DNA of 20,607 nt from Ruminococcus flavefaciens (lineage in GTDB: Bacteria; Bacillota; Clostridia; Oscillospirales; Ruminococcaceae), in contig DFJW01000036.1 in assembly GCA_002373775.1 (NCBI GenBank), positions 1,222 to 21,828 of the forward strand. The letters are read 5' to 3'. Shown here in pieces: positions 1-6,021 of the stretch. Position 1 is the stretch's first letter, and each line of letters opens with the position of its first letter. A model generated the notes under the pieces. It did no database searches. It was not told where the DNA came from and saw only the letters and a program-made list of their open reading frames with translations. Made by a program: the position numbers and the translations under genes.

Positions 1-358
1 CGTACTTCTTTCTCTCCTTCATTCTCGGATCACGAGTGAGGAATCCAGCCTTCTTGAGGACAGGACGGAGCTCGGGATCAAATTCGAGAAGAGCGCGTGA
101 AACGCCGTGTCTGATAGCGCCAGCCTGACCTGTAACGCCGCCGCCTGCAACTGTGCAAACGATGTCGAACTTCTCGAGGTTTTCTGTAACAGCGAGGGGC
201 TGACGAACGATGAGCTTGAGAGTCTCAAGACCGAAGTAATCATCAATGCCTCTGCCGTTTATAGTAACGTTACCAGAACCGGGGTAGATTCTTACTCTTG
301 CAACGGAGTGCTTTCTTCTGCCTGTTCCGTAGTAGTATTTAACTTTTGATTCGTACAT
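1..358 (-). CDS. rpsI: 30S ribosomal protein S9 (partial, C-terminus outside window)
   Basis: S9 is a small-subunit ribosomal protein whose C-terminal tail reaches the P-site tRNA. The visible 119 codons start at 358 ([22 protein letters not shown]) and run through the family core, including [30 protein letters not shown] and [10 protein letters not shown]. The frame is open at the left edge, so only about a dozen C-terminal residues, which should include the basic tail, are missing. A strong ribosome binding site complementary to CACCTCC (367-373) precedes the start. It lies 18 bp behind rplM on the same strand, the standard rplM-rpsI operon, and is probably co-transcribed and translationally linked. 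Identification is secure. Confidence 0.95.
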   Translation of the reverse strand, partial: MYESKVKYYYGTGRRKHSVARVRIYPGSGNVTINGRGIDDYFGLETLKLIVRQPLAVTENLEKFDIVCTVAGGGVTGQAGAIRHGVSRALLEFDPELRPVLKKAGFLTRDPRMKERKKY

Positions 359-376
359 TTAAAAGCACCTCCTGAA

Positions 377-805
377 TTAAAGCTCGTAAGCAACAGGCTT
401 CTGAGCAGCCTGATTGTGGTTAGCGTCCTTGTAAGTTCTGAGTCTCTTGAGCTGAGCTCTGCCGAGGCTGTTGTTGGGGAGCATGCCGTTTACAGCGATC
501 ATCATAGCTCTGTCAGCCTGCTCAGCCATCATATCCTTGTAAGAGATGGACTTGAGACCGCCAATCCAGCCTGTGTGCCAGTAGTACTTCTTCTGCTCGA
601 GCTTCTTTCCTGTGAGGATAGCCTTAGCGCAGTTGATTACGATAACGTGGTCACCGCAGTCAACGTTGGGTGTGAAAGTAGGCTTATGCTTGCCTCTGAG
701 AATGTGAGCTGCCTTAGCTGCAACACGACCGAGAGGCTGTCCCTCAGCGTCGAGGATGTACCATGTGCGTGTTACTTCAGCAGGTTTTGCCAGTGTAGTT
801 GACAT
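377..805 (-). CDS. rplM: 50S ribosomal protein L13
   Basis: L13 is an early-assembling large-subunit protein that binds 23S rRNA. The 142-residue product has the usual family length and shows the conserved TWYILDAEGQPLGRVAAKAA start, the HILRGKHKPTFTPNVDCGD segment, the YYWHTGWIGGLKS block and the MLPNNSLGRAQLKRLR region. The start at 805 has GGAGG (plus strand CCTCC, 814-818) eight bases upstream. It is the first gene of a minus-strand operon with rpsI and has its own promoter (873-901) and a hairpin in the short leader (833-860). In other Firmicutes this operon is autoregulated through an L13-binding leader; here that is inferred from the position and hairpin only. Confidence 0.97.
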   Translation of the reverse strand: MSTTLAKPAEVTRTWYILDAEGQPLGRVAAKAAHILRGKHKPTFTPNVDCGDHVIVINCAKAILTGKKLEQKKYYWHTGWIGGLKSISYKDMMAEQADRAMMIAVNGMLPNNSLGRAQLKRLRTYKDANHNQAAQKPVAYEL

Positions 806-832
806 AATTTATTCCTCCGTATATTTATTTTC

Positions 833-860
833 GTCGGGGGAAAGTATCCGAATTCCCGAC
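833..860 (-). promoter_or_regulatory. rplM leader hairpin, candidate L13 autoregulatory element
   Basis: Between the predicted transcription start (about 866) and the rplM ribosome binding site, the minus-strand RNA can fold GTCGGG (from 860) with CCCGAC (to 833), with two further A-U pairs across a two-base bulge. No U-tract follows, so it is not a simple terminator. Firmicutes carry a known L13 leader upstream of rplM-rpsI; place and size fit, but the full consensus was not checked. Confidence 0.5.
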
Positions 861-872
861 AGTGCATGAATT

Positions 873-901
873 ATTATACACGATGTTGCGGCGGTTGTCA
901 A
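873..901 (-). promoter_or_regulatory. sigma-A promoter of rplM-rpsI
   Basis: On the minus strand there is a perfect TTGACA (901-896), a 17-bp spacer and a perfect TATAAT (878-873). Just upstream of the -35 box are A-tracts (plus strand runs of T at 907-910 and 914-921) that resemble an UP element, as expected for a strong ribosomal protein promoter. Confidence 0.9.
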
Positions 902-1009
902 GAGCTTTTTGCAGTTTTTTTTAATATATAGCCCATTATCTTGCGGATTCTCTCGCGTTTTCTCTGTTTCTCTCTCGTTCTCACGTTTCGTTTCAGAATT
1001 TTTCGGTAG

Positions 1010-1050
1010 AAAAAACAAGTCCTTTTGCACGGGATTATGTGCAAAAGGAC
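1010..1050 (-). terminator. Rho-independent terminator of the 132-residue lipoprotein gene
   Basis: A perfect 12-bp stem (GTCCTTTTGCAC at 1019-1030 with GTGCAAAAGGAC at 1039-1050) and an 8-nt loop are followed on the minus strand by TTGTTTTTTC. It sits 26 bases after the lipoprotein stop codon. Confidence 0.88.
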
Positions 1051-1075
1051 GGAGAAATAAACCGCGTAAAGCGGA

Positions 1076-1474
1076 TCAATCTATACGATGGTAAGTATAG
1101 GTATAATCTTTGTTATCATAATCGCTATGGTAAACAAGAGTCAACGTTCTGTCGTCATTGCTAAACTTATAAGACTGGGTGTATGGATAACGACCGTCAG
1201 TTTCACTGATTGTCAGATCATCGCCGTCGATATCCCAATTGAAGTTATACGGATCCTTTGCACTTTCTTTTTTAAATGAACCTGTGCCGGATTTGTTAAA
1301 TGTAAAAGTTATCTCGCTCCTGTCGGAAAATACCGAGCCTTTTCCCTCCCATTCACCGACGATTTTATCTTCGGCGCTGCCTTTTGAGCTGCTATCTCCG
1401 CCGCATGCTGTTAAACAAGTGCTGATACATAACGCGCCTAAAAGGATAGCGGCACATTTTCTTAATTGTTTCAT
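1076..1474 (-). CDS. small lipocalin-like lipoprotein
   Basis: The 132-residue product starts MKQLRKCAAILLGALC, a typical lipoprotein signal peptide, with the lipobox LTAC placing the lipid-carrying cysteine at residue 24. The mature part has a Gly/Ser-rich start, then VGEWEGKGS, ITFTFNKSGTGSF and alternating beta-type segments, like the single lipocalin-like domains common in clostridial lipoproteins. It is predicted to be tethered outside the cytoplasmic membrane. The start at 1474 is chosen over an in-frame ATG at 1567 because GAGGTG sits seven bases upstream and the signal peptide begins here. It has its own promoter and terminator. The ligand and function are unknown. The lipoprotein at 9332-10210 has a similar VGKWQGK core. 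Confidence 0.85.
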   Translation of the reverse strand: MKQLRKCAAILLGALCISTCLTACGGDSSSKGSAEDKIVGEWEGKGSVFSDRSEITFTFNKSGTGSFKKESAKDPYNFNWDIDGDDLTISETDGRYPYTQSYKFSNDDRTLTLVYHSDYDNKDYTYTYHRID

Positions 1475-1616
1475 CTTGATCACCTCATTAAGAATATAAT
1501 TACTGTATAGAGACGCTGATGTTTTTATGGCAGGCTGTGCAGAGTACAGCAGGTGCAAGTCAGTCATTTTCTTTTCTCAAAAATAGAAATGAGATATATC
1601 AGTATTCTCTATTAAT

Positions 1617-1645
1617 ATTATACAATATCACCTGCAAAAATTCAA
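1617..1645 (-). promoter_or_regulatory. promoter of the 132-residue lipoprotein gene
   Basis: Minus strand TTGAAT (1645-1640), 17-bp spacer, TATAAT (1622-1617). The predicted 5' untranslated region is about 135 bases. Confidence 0.75.
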
Positions 1646-1735
1646 GTAAAAATTACATATAATTTTAAGTATATTATTCACAAATAATATCATGTAATAT
1701 GTAAATATACTGGTATTAACGGGAGTGAATGATAA

Positions 1736-1915
1736 ATGTTTGAAATAAAAAAGCCCTCAGCGTCCAACAAGACCATACGCATGCCGGATGAGCTCATCGA
1801 AAAACTGGAGAAGCTTGCGGCAAAGCATGACATATCCTTCAATCAGCTTGTGGTGCAGTGCTGTGAATATGCGATAAATGACCTGAAAGGGAACGGCTCA
1901 GAAGCGACTGAGTAA
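1736..1915 (+). CDS. 59-residue ribbon-helix-helix DNA-binding protein
   Basis: This short reading frame encodes a 59-residue protein with the pattern NKTIRMPDELIEKLEKLA followed by AAKHDISFNQLVVQCCEYAI. That is the beta strand, helix A and helix B of an Arc/MetJ-type ribbon-helix-helix dimer, with the strand residues T-I-R facing DNA. Such proteins are transcriptional regulators or antitoxins; no toxin gene is adjacent, so a stand-alone regulator is the simpler reading. GGGAG (1720-1724) is a somewhat distant ribosome binding site, 11 bases from the ATG. It is divergent from the lipoprotein gene. The target is unknown. Confidence 0.75.
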   Translation: MFEIKKPSASNKTIRMPDELIEKLEKLAAKHDISFNQLVVQCCEYAINDLKGNGSEATE

Positions 1916-1950
1916 AACGGGAAATTTTCATGCTCTTTGCTGATTCCCGG

Positions 1951-2002
1951 ACGGCGGAACGCCGCCCCTACAATGTCTGCTCTCTGCTCACTATTAACTA
2001 CA
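1951..2002 (+). repeat. degenerate intergenic repeat-like segment
   Basis: The gap between the ribbon-helix-helix gene and the DUF2726 gene holds a GC-rich mini-palindrome (CGGCG-GAA-CGCCG, 1952-1964), then CCCCTAC and a pyrimidine-rich run containing CTCTCTGCT. A similar GCGGC...ACAT...CTCTCTGCT layout occurs before dnaJ (about 14421-14450). This suggests a decayed dispersed repeat, but two imperfect copies are weak evidence. Confidence 0.35.
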
Positions 2003-2013
2003 CTGCGCACTGC

Positions 2014-2042
2014 TTGCTCTTTTCTTAATTTTATGGTATATT
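2014..2042 (+). promoter_or_regulatory. promoter of the DUF2726 gene
   Basis: TTGCTC (2014-2019), 17-bp spacer, TATATT (2037-2042), about 25 bases before the ribosome binding site of the gene starting at 2073. Confidence 0.5.
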
Positions 2043-2072
2043 TATAGATATAAAACAAGAAGGAGCTGGAAC

Positions 2073-2558
2073 ATGAGAGCCGAGGATATACCGGCACTTT
2101 TCATATTTGCCGCCGCGGTACTGTTTCTGGTATGGCTGTGGAAGAAGCTTCACCGTCCGGACATCACGAAGCTTTATGTGCAGAAGCCCATACTCACCGA
2201 CCGCGAATACAAATTCTATACCACACTGAGACCGCTGGCAGATGAAGCCGGACTGCATATATATACCAAAGTCCGGCTGGCTGACCTTATAGAGCCTAAG
2301 CCCAAGTCGGAGAATCCGATGTGGATGGAGTGCTTCAACAAGATACGCTCGAAGCATATCGACTTTGCCCTTGCGGATGACGACACGAATATAATCGCCC
2401 TCATTGAGCTGGATGATTCATCCCATAAGCGGCAGGACCGCGTTGAGCGGGATATTTTCGTTGATGCTGTGCTGAAGAATACGGGGTACACTCTTCTTCG
2501 TACCTATGGCGAACTTGATGAGATCGCGGAATATCTTGGCGTGGATGCCGGAATGTAA
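2073..2558 (+). CDS. membrane-anchored DUF2726 (nuclease-fold) protein
   Basis: A 161-residue protein with one N-terminal membrane segment (about residues 7-23), a basic stop (KKLHR) and a cytoplasmic DUF2726-type domain at about 40-155. Visible family marks are KFYTTLRPLADE, VRLADLI, the SKHIDFAL block (93-100), IELDDSSH (111-118) and RDIFVDAVLKNTG (126-138). The D...ELDD...H layout resembles restriction-endonuclease-like folds, so DUF2726 proteins are suspected nucleases or nucleic-acid binders; the activity is unproven. AAGGAG precedes the ATG at normal spacing. It is a single-gene unit ending in a strong terminator. Stand-alone DUF2726 proteins with a membrane anchor are common in Firmicutes and need not be defence genes. 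Confidence 0.82.
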   Translation: MRAEDIPALFIFAAAVLFLVWLWKKLHRPDITKLYVQKPILTDREYKFYTTLRPLADEAGLHIYTKVRLADLIEPKPKSENPMWMECFNKIRSKHIDFALADDDTNIIALIELDDSSHKRQDRVERDIFVDAVLKNTGYTLLRTYGELDEIAEYLGVDAGM

Positions 2559-2595
2559 TATCTTCCGGCAGATGACATCCGCTGTACAGAATCAG

Positions 2596-2633
2596 AACAG
2601 CCGCTTCACATAATGTGGAGCGGCTGTTTTTTA
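2596..2633 (+). terminator. terminator of the DUF2726 gene
   Basis: A 15-bp stem with one G-U pair (AACAGCCGCTTCACA at 2596-2610 with TGTGGAGCGGCTGTT at 2614-2628) and a 3-nt loop, followed by a run of T. Confidence 0.9.
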
Positions 2634-2644
2634 TCTGGTTAATG

Positions 2645-2680
2645 GAAAATAACAAGGCGCTGTTTCCGATACAGCGCCTT
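2645..2680 (-). terminator. terminator of the 62-residue protein gene
   Basis: A perfect 10-bp stem (AAGGCGCTGT at 2654-2663 with ACAGCGCCTT at 2671-2680), followed on the minus strand by GTTATTTTCC, 17 bases after the stop codon. The U-tract is interrupted, so termination may be only moderately efficient. Confidence 0.75.
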
Positions 2681-2696
2681 ATCAGCGATCAGCCGA

Positions 2697-2885
2697 TCAC
2701 TTCTTGAACTTGTCGATGATATCGCCGGCTTTTTCTTTAACGTCGTCAACGGAAACCTTTGATGCTACTTCCTTGACAACACTGTTGATCTTCTCGTCGG
2801 GAAGGTCGATACCGGTCGCTTTTTCGACAGCCTTTACGGGATCCTTGTCCTTGACCAGAGATGCTGCTGCTTCTTTGATATCCAT
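2697..2885 (-). CDS. 62-residue hypothetical helical protein
   Basis: I do not recognise a named family. The 62-residue product is rich in Lys, Asp and Val. It has three likely amphipathic helices separated by Asp/Pro turns (KDKDPVKAVEKATGIDLPDE; residues 38-62 contain SVDDVKEKAGDIIDKF). There is no signal peptide, membrane segment or cysteine, so it should be a small soluble cytoplasmic protein. The start at 2885 has AAAGGACGG upstream; an in-frame upstream ATG at 2942 lies between the -10 and -35 boxes and would not be transcribed. It has its own strong extended -10 promoter flanked by an inverted repeat, and a terminator, so it is expressed alone and probably regulated. Confidence 0.75.
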   Translation of the reverse strand: MDIKEAAASLVKDKDPVKAVEKATGIDLPDEKINSVVKEVASKVSVDDVKEKAGDIIDKFKK

Positions 2886-2911
2886 AGTGGTATACCGTCC
2901 TTTACTAAGTT

Positions 2912-2963
2912 TTATAGTAACATTATAACATATATACAGCATAAAATCAAGAGGTTACTATAA
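2912..2963. repeat. 10-bp inverted repeat bracketing a promoter (operator-like)
   Basis: TTATAGTAAC (2912-2921) and GTTACTATAA (2954-2963) are perfect inverted copies. One arm abuts the -10 box (2922-2927), and the other starts three bases beyond the -35 box (2945-2950), so a regulator bound at both arms would enclose the promoter. Confidence 0.5.
2922..2950 (-). promoter_or_regulatory. extended -10 promoter of the 62-residue protein gene
   Basis: Minus strand TTGATT (2950-2945), 17-bp spacer, TATAAT (2927-2922) with an upstream TGT giving an extended -10 element. Confidence 0.85.
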
Positions 2964-2966
2964 GTT

Positions 2967-3581
2967 TTATCTAAGATTTATGGTGATAGGATCTGTGGTC
3001 ACAGAATCGTACGATTTGCTGTCAACAATGACGAATTTCAGTTCTGCCTCTTTGATAGTTTCGGAGGAGAGGTCATTGTCCTCAAGGTAGGAATCAAGAA
3101 TCTCGATGCTGTCATTTGCCGCTTTTCCGGCAGCGACATCAGTATAAAGGTGGGCGTCTATAGAATAGCCGTCAACGGAGAAGTCCTCGATCCTGACATT
3201 GCATGGATTTCCGGAACTGTTCTCGATCTTTAGTTTGATCTCTGTGCCGATATTGAGCGTACTTGCCTCCATGCCGGTGTAGGTTATCTTTATGCCGCTT
3301 TCATCATATATGACTTCGTTGGCTGAGACACTTTTGGCTTCGGCTTTTTTGCTTTCCTCATCAATGGTTTCCTGCACTGCTTTTGAGCAGGCGTGCATGA
3401 ACAGCAGAGGTATGCCGACAAGTACACCTATGATGAGGGCGGCAATGATGAGTACAGTGAGACATCCTGCACCTCTGCGCTGTTTTTTGTGACAGTTGGG
3501 ACATACTTTGGCTTTTGCGTCAATCTCTGTGCGGCAGAATCTGCACTGCTTGGTCGTTTTTTCATTAGTTTCTTTACTCAT
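2967..3581 (-). CDS. zinc-ribbon, single-pass membrane protein with extracellular domain
   Basis: The 204-residue product has an N-terminal zinc ribbon with two CxxC knuckles (Cys13/16 and Cys27/30), a basic patch KKQRR, one membrane helix (about 41-61), a charged helix, and a C-terminal beta-rich domain (about 88-204, DESGIKITYTGMEA then KIENSSGNPCNVRIEDFSV) that resembles immunoglobulin-like or DUF-type domains outside the membrane. This layout recurs in clostridial proteins of unknown role; the ribbon probably stays in the cytoplasm. AAGGAG lies upstream of the ATG at 3581. It has a strong promoter containing a perfect palindrome and faces an XRE regulator gene, which likely controls it. 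No terminator is evident after it, and the next minus-strand gene has its own promoter. Confidence 0.82.
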   Translation of the reverse strand: MSKETNEKTTKQCRFCRTEIDAKAKVCPNCHKKQRRGAGCLTVLIIAALIIGVLVGIPLLFMHACSKAVQETIDEESKKAEAKSVSANEVIYDESGIKITYTGMEASTLNIGTEIKLKIENSSGNPCNVRIEDFSVDGYSIDAHLYTDVAAGKAANDSIEILDSYLEDNDLSSETIKEAELKFVIVDSKSYDSVTTDPITINLR

Positions 3582-3624
3582 AGTGATACTCCTTTACTGA
3601 AATATACCAAATCGGGATATTTGT

Positions 3625-3645
3625 ATTATACCATTCTGGTATAAT
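3625..3645. promoter_or_regulatory. perfect palindrome, candidate operator for the XRE regulator
   Basis: ATTATACCA (3625-3633), TTC, TGGTATAAT (3637-3645): 9-bp arms with a 3-bp centre, spanning the minus-strand -10 box and part of the spacer. A second, imperfect palindrome (AAATATACC at 3600-3608, GGGATATTT at 3614-3622) lies alongside. The motif ATATTTGTA occurs at 3617-3625 and again at 3666-3674. Confidence 0.6.
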
Positions 3646-3653
3646 TTAGTCAA
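3625..3653 (-). promoter_or_regulatory. promoter of the zinc-ribbon membrane protein gene
   Basis: Minus strand TTGACT (3653-3648), 17-bp spacer, TATAAT (3630-3625). The -10 box is one arm of the palindrome at 3625-3645. Confidence 0.88.
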
Positions 3654-3715
3654 TAGGATACAAGAATATTTGTACTGAATGTAAAATCCGCTGTGCCGTA
3701 TTTGGTGATATTGCT

Positions 3716-3928
3716 ATGAGACTGAAAGAACTGCGCCGTGCAAGGGGCATTACACAACAGAGGCTTGCCATAGAACTGGACCTCAATCAGAACAGCATCA
3801 GCCGCTATGAGAGCGGCGAGCGTGAGGCTGACTACCGGACGCTCATCGCTTTTGCTGACTTTTTTGATGTTTCTATCGACTACCTTCTTGAAAGGACAGA
3901 CGATCCGACATTCCATAGATCATTATGA
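3716..3928 (+). CDS. XRE-family helix-turn-helix transcriptional regulator
   Basis: This 70-residue protein is almost entirely an HTH_3/Cro-C1 domain: RLKELRRARGITQQRLA, DLNQNSISRYESGER, TLIAFADFFDVSIDYLL. The recognition helix region is QNSISRYESG. No second sensing domain is present, as in many small SinR-like regulators, which dimerise through the short C-terminus. It is divergent from the zinc-ribbon membrane protein gene, and a perfect palindrome lies in the shared 134-bp intergenic region, so repression of that gene and possibly autoregulation are likely. The ribosome binding site is weak (GGTGAT region), suggesting low expression. No clear sigma-A promoter was found for it on the plus strand. 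A terminator begins immediately after the stop. Confidence 0.9.
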   Translation: MRLKELRRARGITQQRLAIELDLNQNSISRYESGEREADYRTLIAFADFFDVSIDYLLERTDDPTFHRSL

Positions 3929-3955
3929 ACGCAGGGCGGCTCCCTGCGTTTTTTC
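3929..3955 (+). terminator. terminator of the XRE regulator gene
   Basis: A perfect 8-bp stem (ACGCAGGG at 3929-3936 with CCCTGCGT at 3942-3949) followed by TTTTTTC; it starts on the base after the stop codon. Confidence 0.9.
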
Positions 3956-3973
3956 TGTTTTATATTATTTTCA

Positions 3974-4002
3974 TTGACTTTGGCGCTTTGTGGGGCTATA
4001 AT
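3974..4002 (+). promoter_or_regulatory. promoter of the glycerophosphodiesterase gene
   Basis: TTGACT (3974-3979), 17-bp spacer, TATAAT (3997-4002). A TTG at 3974 opens the long frame but is the -35 box, which rules it out as the start codon. Confidence 0.88.
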
Positions 4003-4048
4003 AGTATTTACACCGGATAAAATATCGTTCCGGCAAGGGGATATTACA

Positions 4049-5863
4049 ATGAAGAATTTTTTCAGGTCAATGCGCACATTTCTGCGTGCGCTTCCGCATT
4101 TCCTGCTCTTTGAGCTGCTTTTCAAACTTATACTCGCAGCTATCGGCGCACCTGTTCTCGCACTGCTTCTGAAGCTGACCATGAAAGCCGCCGGTGTCAA
4201 TTACCTCAACGGCGAGAGCCTTTTCGTGTACCTTCACAGTCCTGTGACCATACTTGCGCTGCTGGTGATGCTGTTCATAATGGCATACTTTTCCTTTATC
4301 GAACTCACGGCTCTGGCTGCATGTTTCAGCTGTTACGGACGGGGTGAGAAGATAACCGTCGGAGGCATGCTGCTCACCGGACTGAAAGCCTTCCGGAAAG
4401 CTTTTCGTAAGACCGGCATACTGCGTTTCCTGCTGTTCATGCTGATGATGCCTATGGCGCAGTTCACGCTGTCTTCCGGTATGTTCATGTCGCCGCTGAT
4501 GCCCATGCTCAGGCGTGTTTTCCTGAATGTTGACAGCCGTCTTGCCGTGCTGGCATACGTCGCTATACAGCTGATATTCATACTTGCGATTATCAGCCGC
4601 AGTTACAGTCTGCATTACCTGATTCTCACACCGAGAAGCTTCCCGGACTGCGCGAAGATAAGCCGGGAAAAGATAAAGAAGAAAAAGCTGCGCATGGCGT
4701 TTTTCTATCTGCTCTGGAGCCTGTTCATACTTCTGGCGACCGCTCTGCTGACATTCGGCATCAGCTTTATCATAGTGCTCGCCATAAAGGGATTCACGCT
4801 GCCGGGCAAGGCGTTCAGGAGCGCACTGAGAGTTCTTCGCTATGCGGGACGTGTGTTTGCTGCCATATCCGCGTTCTTCTCTGCGCCGGCTATAATGTGC
4901 TGGCTCACGGGATGCTTCGATGCTGACGTGGATGAGGACGAAAAGATCACGATACCCGACCGTGAACGCAAAAAAATGAAGAAAGGCCCTAAGGCTGCGC
5001 TCATACTCAGCCTTGCAGCTGCCGGTCTGCTGCTCAACGGCAGCTATCTCAGGGCTCTCTACAGGGGAAATATCAGCCTGAATGTGGGGATACTCAGCCG
5101 CACTCAGGTCAGCGCACACCGGGGATTCTCGTGGGCTGCACCGGAGAATACCGAACTTGCTTTCAGCGCTGCCGTTGAGACGGGTACCGATTACATCGAA
5201 CTCGACGTGCAGCAGACTGCCGACGGCAGGCTCGTTGTCTGTCATGACGCAACTATCGACCGCACTACTGACGGCACAGGAAGAGTCTCGGACTATACCT
5301 ACGAAGAACTTCAGCAGTTCACTGCGTCAGCCGGATTCAGCGGCGAGGAATACAGCAGCGCAAGGATAATGCTCCTCTCGGATGTGTTTGAGAAATTCGG
5401 CGGGGATGTGCTTTTCAACGTGGAGATAAAGGACGTTGGAAGCGTTGCCGAGACCACTGAAAAGACCGTTGCCATGATAAAGGAGTACGGACTTGAAAGC
5501 TCCTGCTATGTGACATCCTTCTCCTACACCGCCCTGAGGACAGTCAAGGAGACCGATCCTAAGATAAAAACTGCACTCATCACCCATATCGCCGCGCTCT
5601 CGTCATATTCTCAGCTCTCGTATATCGACGCGGTAAGCATGAACTATATCTTTGTGAATCAGAGCGTCGTGAATACGGTACATTCCGGAGGCAAGAAGCT
5701 CTTCGTGTGGACCGTTGATGATCCCGACGACATAAAGCAGATGATAGCTCTCGGCGTTGACAATATAATTACCAACCGCCCTGACCGTGCGGCAGAGATA
5801 ATCGACTCCGGAAGCCTTGGCGACTTCTTCCTGACTATCCTCGAATACGTTTTCAGTGCGTGA
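4049..5863 (+). CDS. glycerophosphodiester phosphodiesterase with N-terminal membrane domain
   Basis: The 604-residue protein hydrolyses glycerophosphodiesters to an alcohol and glycerol 3-phosphate. Residues 1-345 carry several hydrophobic helices typical of the membrane region fused to GDPD enzymes in Firmicutes. From about residue 353 the catalytic TIM barrel follows: AHRGFSWAAPENTELAF with the catalytic His357-Arg358, the metal-ligand pair YIELDVQQTADG, VCHDATIDRTTDG with the second catalytic His, and FNVEIKD. It ends with LFVWTVDDPDD and DNIITNRPD. The last membrane helix just before the barrel suggests the active site faces outside. AAGGGG lies eight bases before the ATG at 4049. It lies upstream of a phosphate transporter gene, consistent with a phosphate-salvage role, but each has its own promoter. 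Confidence 0.92.
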   Translation: MKNFFRSMRTFLRALPHFLLFELLFKLILAAIGAPVLALLLKLTMKAAGVNYLNGESLFVYLHSPVTILALLVMLFIMAYFSFIELTALAACFSCYGRGEKITVGGMLLTGLKAFRKAFRKTGILRFLLFMLMMPMAQFTLSSGMFMSPLMPMLRRVFLNVDSRLAVLAYVAIQLIFILAIISRSYSLHYLILTPRSFPDCAKISREKIKKKKLRMAFFYLLWSLFILLATALLTFGISFIIVLAIKGFTLPGKAFRSALRVLRYAGRVFAAISAFFSAPAIMCWLTGCFDADVDEDEKITIPDRERKKMKKGPKAALILSLAAAGLLLNGSYLRALYRGNISLNVGILSRTQVSAHRGFSWAAPENTELAFSAAVETGTDYIELDVQQTADGRLVVCHDATIDRTTDGTGRVSDYTYEELQQFTASAGFSGEEYSSARIMLLSDVFEKFGGDVLFNVEIKDVGSVAETTEKTVAMIKEYGLESSCYVTSFSYTALRTVKETDPKIKTALITHIAALSSYSQLSYIDAVSMNYIFVNQSVVNTVHSGGKKLFVWTVDDPDDIKQMIALGVDNIITNRPDRAAEIIDSGSLGDFFLTILEYVFSA

Positions 5864-5911
5864 TAACGTTTTTTGCCCTGAAGTTCCGGGGGATGATGAG
5901 CAGCACGCTTT

Positions 5912-5929
5912 GTTAAATCCACGTTAAAT
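5912..5929 (+). promoter_or_regulatory. Pho-box-like direct repeat upstream of the phosphate transporter gene
   Basis: GTTAAAT occurs at 5912-5918 and again at 5923-5929, an exact 11-bp period (TTAAAT-N5-TTAAAT), 14 bases upstream of the -35 box of the Na+/phosphate cotransporter promoter. Response regulators of the PhoB/PhoP type bind 11-bp-spaced direct repeats of this kind. Only two copies are clear. Confidence 0.5.
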
Positions 5930-5943
5930 TCTTCTGATAAGTA

Positions 5944-5971
5944 TTGACGAATCGGCAAAATCCGATATAAT
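5944..5971 (+). promoter_or_regulatory. promoter of the Na+/phosphate cotransporter gene
   Basis: TTGACG (5944-5949), 16-bp spacer containing a small inverted repeat ATCGG/CCGAT, TATAAT (5966-5971), then about 45 bases to the ribosome binding site. Confidence 0.82.
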
Positions 5972-6021
5972 AAGAATTGAGAAAAATAAAGGGATTACAA
6001 TAAAAGATCAGGAGAATAATT

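Noticed and set aside
107..349. Plus-strand frames across rpsI and rplM (also 416-802)
   Set aside because: They are complements of strongly recognisable ribosomal protein genes.
1475..1567. Upstream ATG extending the 132-residue lipoprotein
   Set aside because: It would bury the signal peptide 31 residues inside the protein and has only a weak ribosome binding site.
1736..1915. Antitoxin half of a toxin-antitoxin pair
   Set aside because: No small toxin-like frame follows or precedes it on the same strand.
2073..2558. DUF2726 gene as part of a defence or restriction system
   Set aside because: It is a single-gene unit with a membrane anchor and no methylase, helicase or other defence partners nearby.
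3974..4048. TTG start for the glycerophosphodiesterase
   Set aside because: The TTG is the first base triplet of the -35 box; the ATG at 4049 has a ribosome binding site.
4067..5245. 392-codon open frame on the minus strand
   Set aside because: It lies wholly antisense to the membrane half and the start of the catalytic domain of the glycerophosphodiesterase gene; its product is rich in His, Gln, Arg and Glu with no recognisable domain, as expected of a complement shadow.
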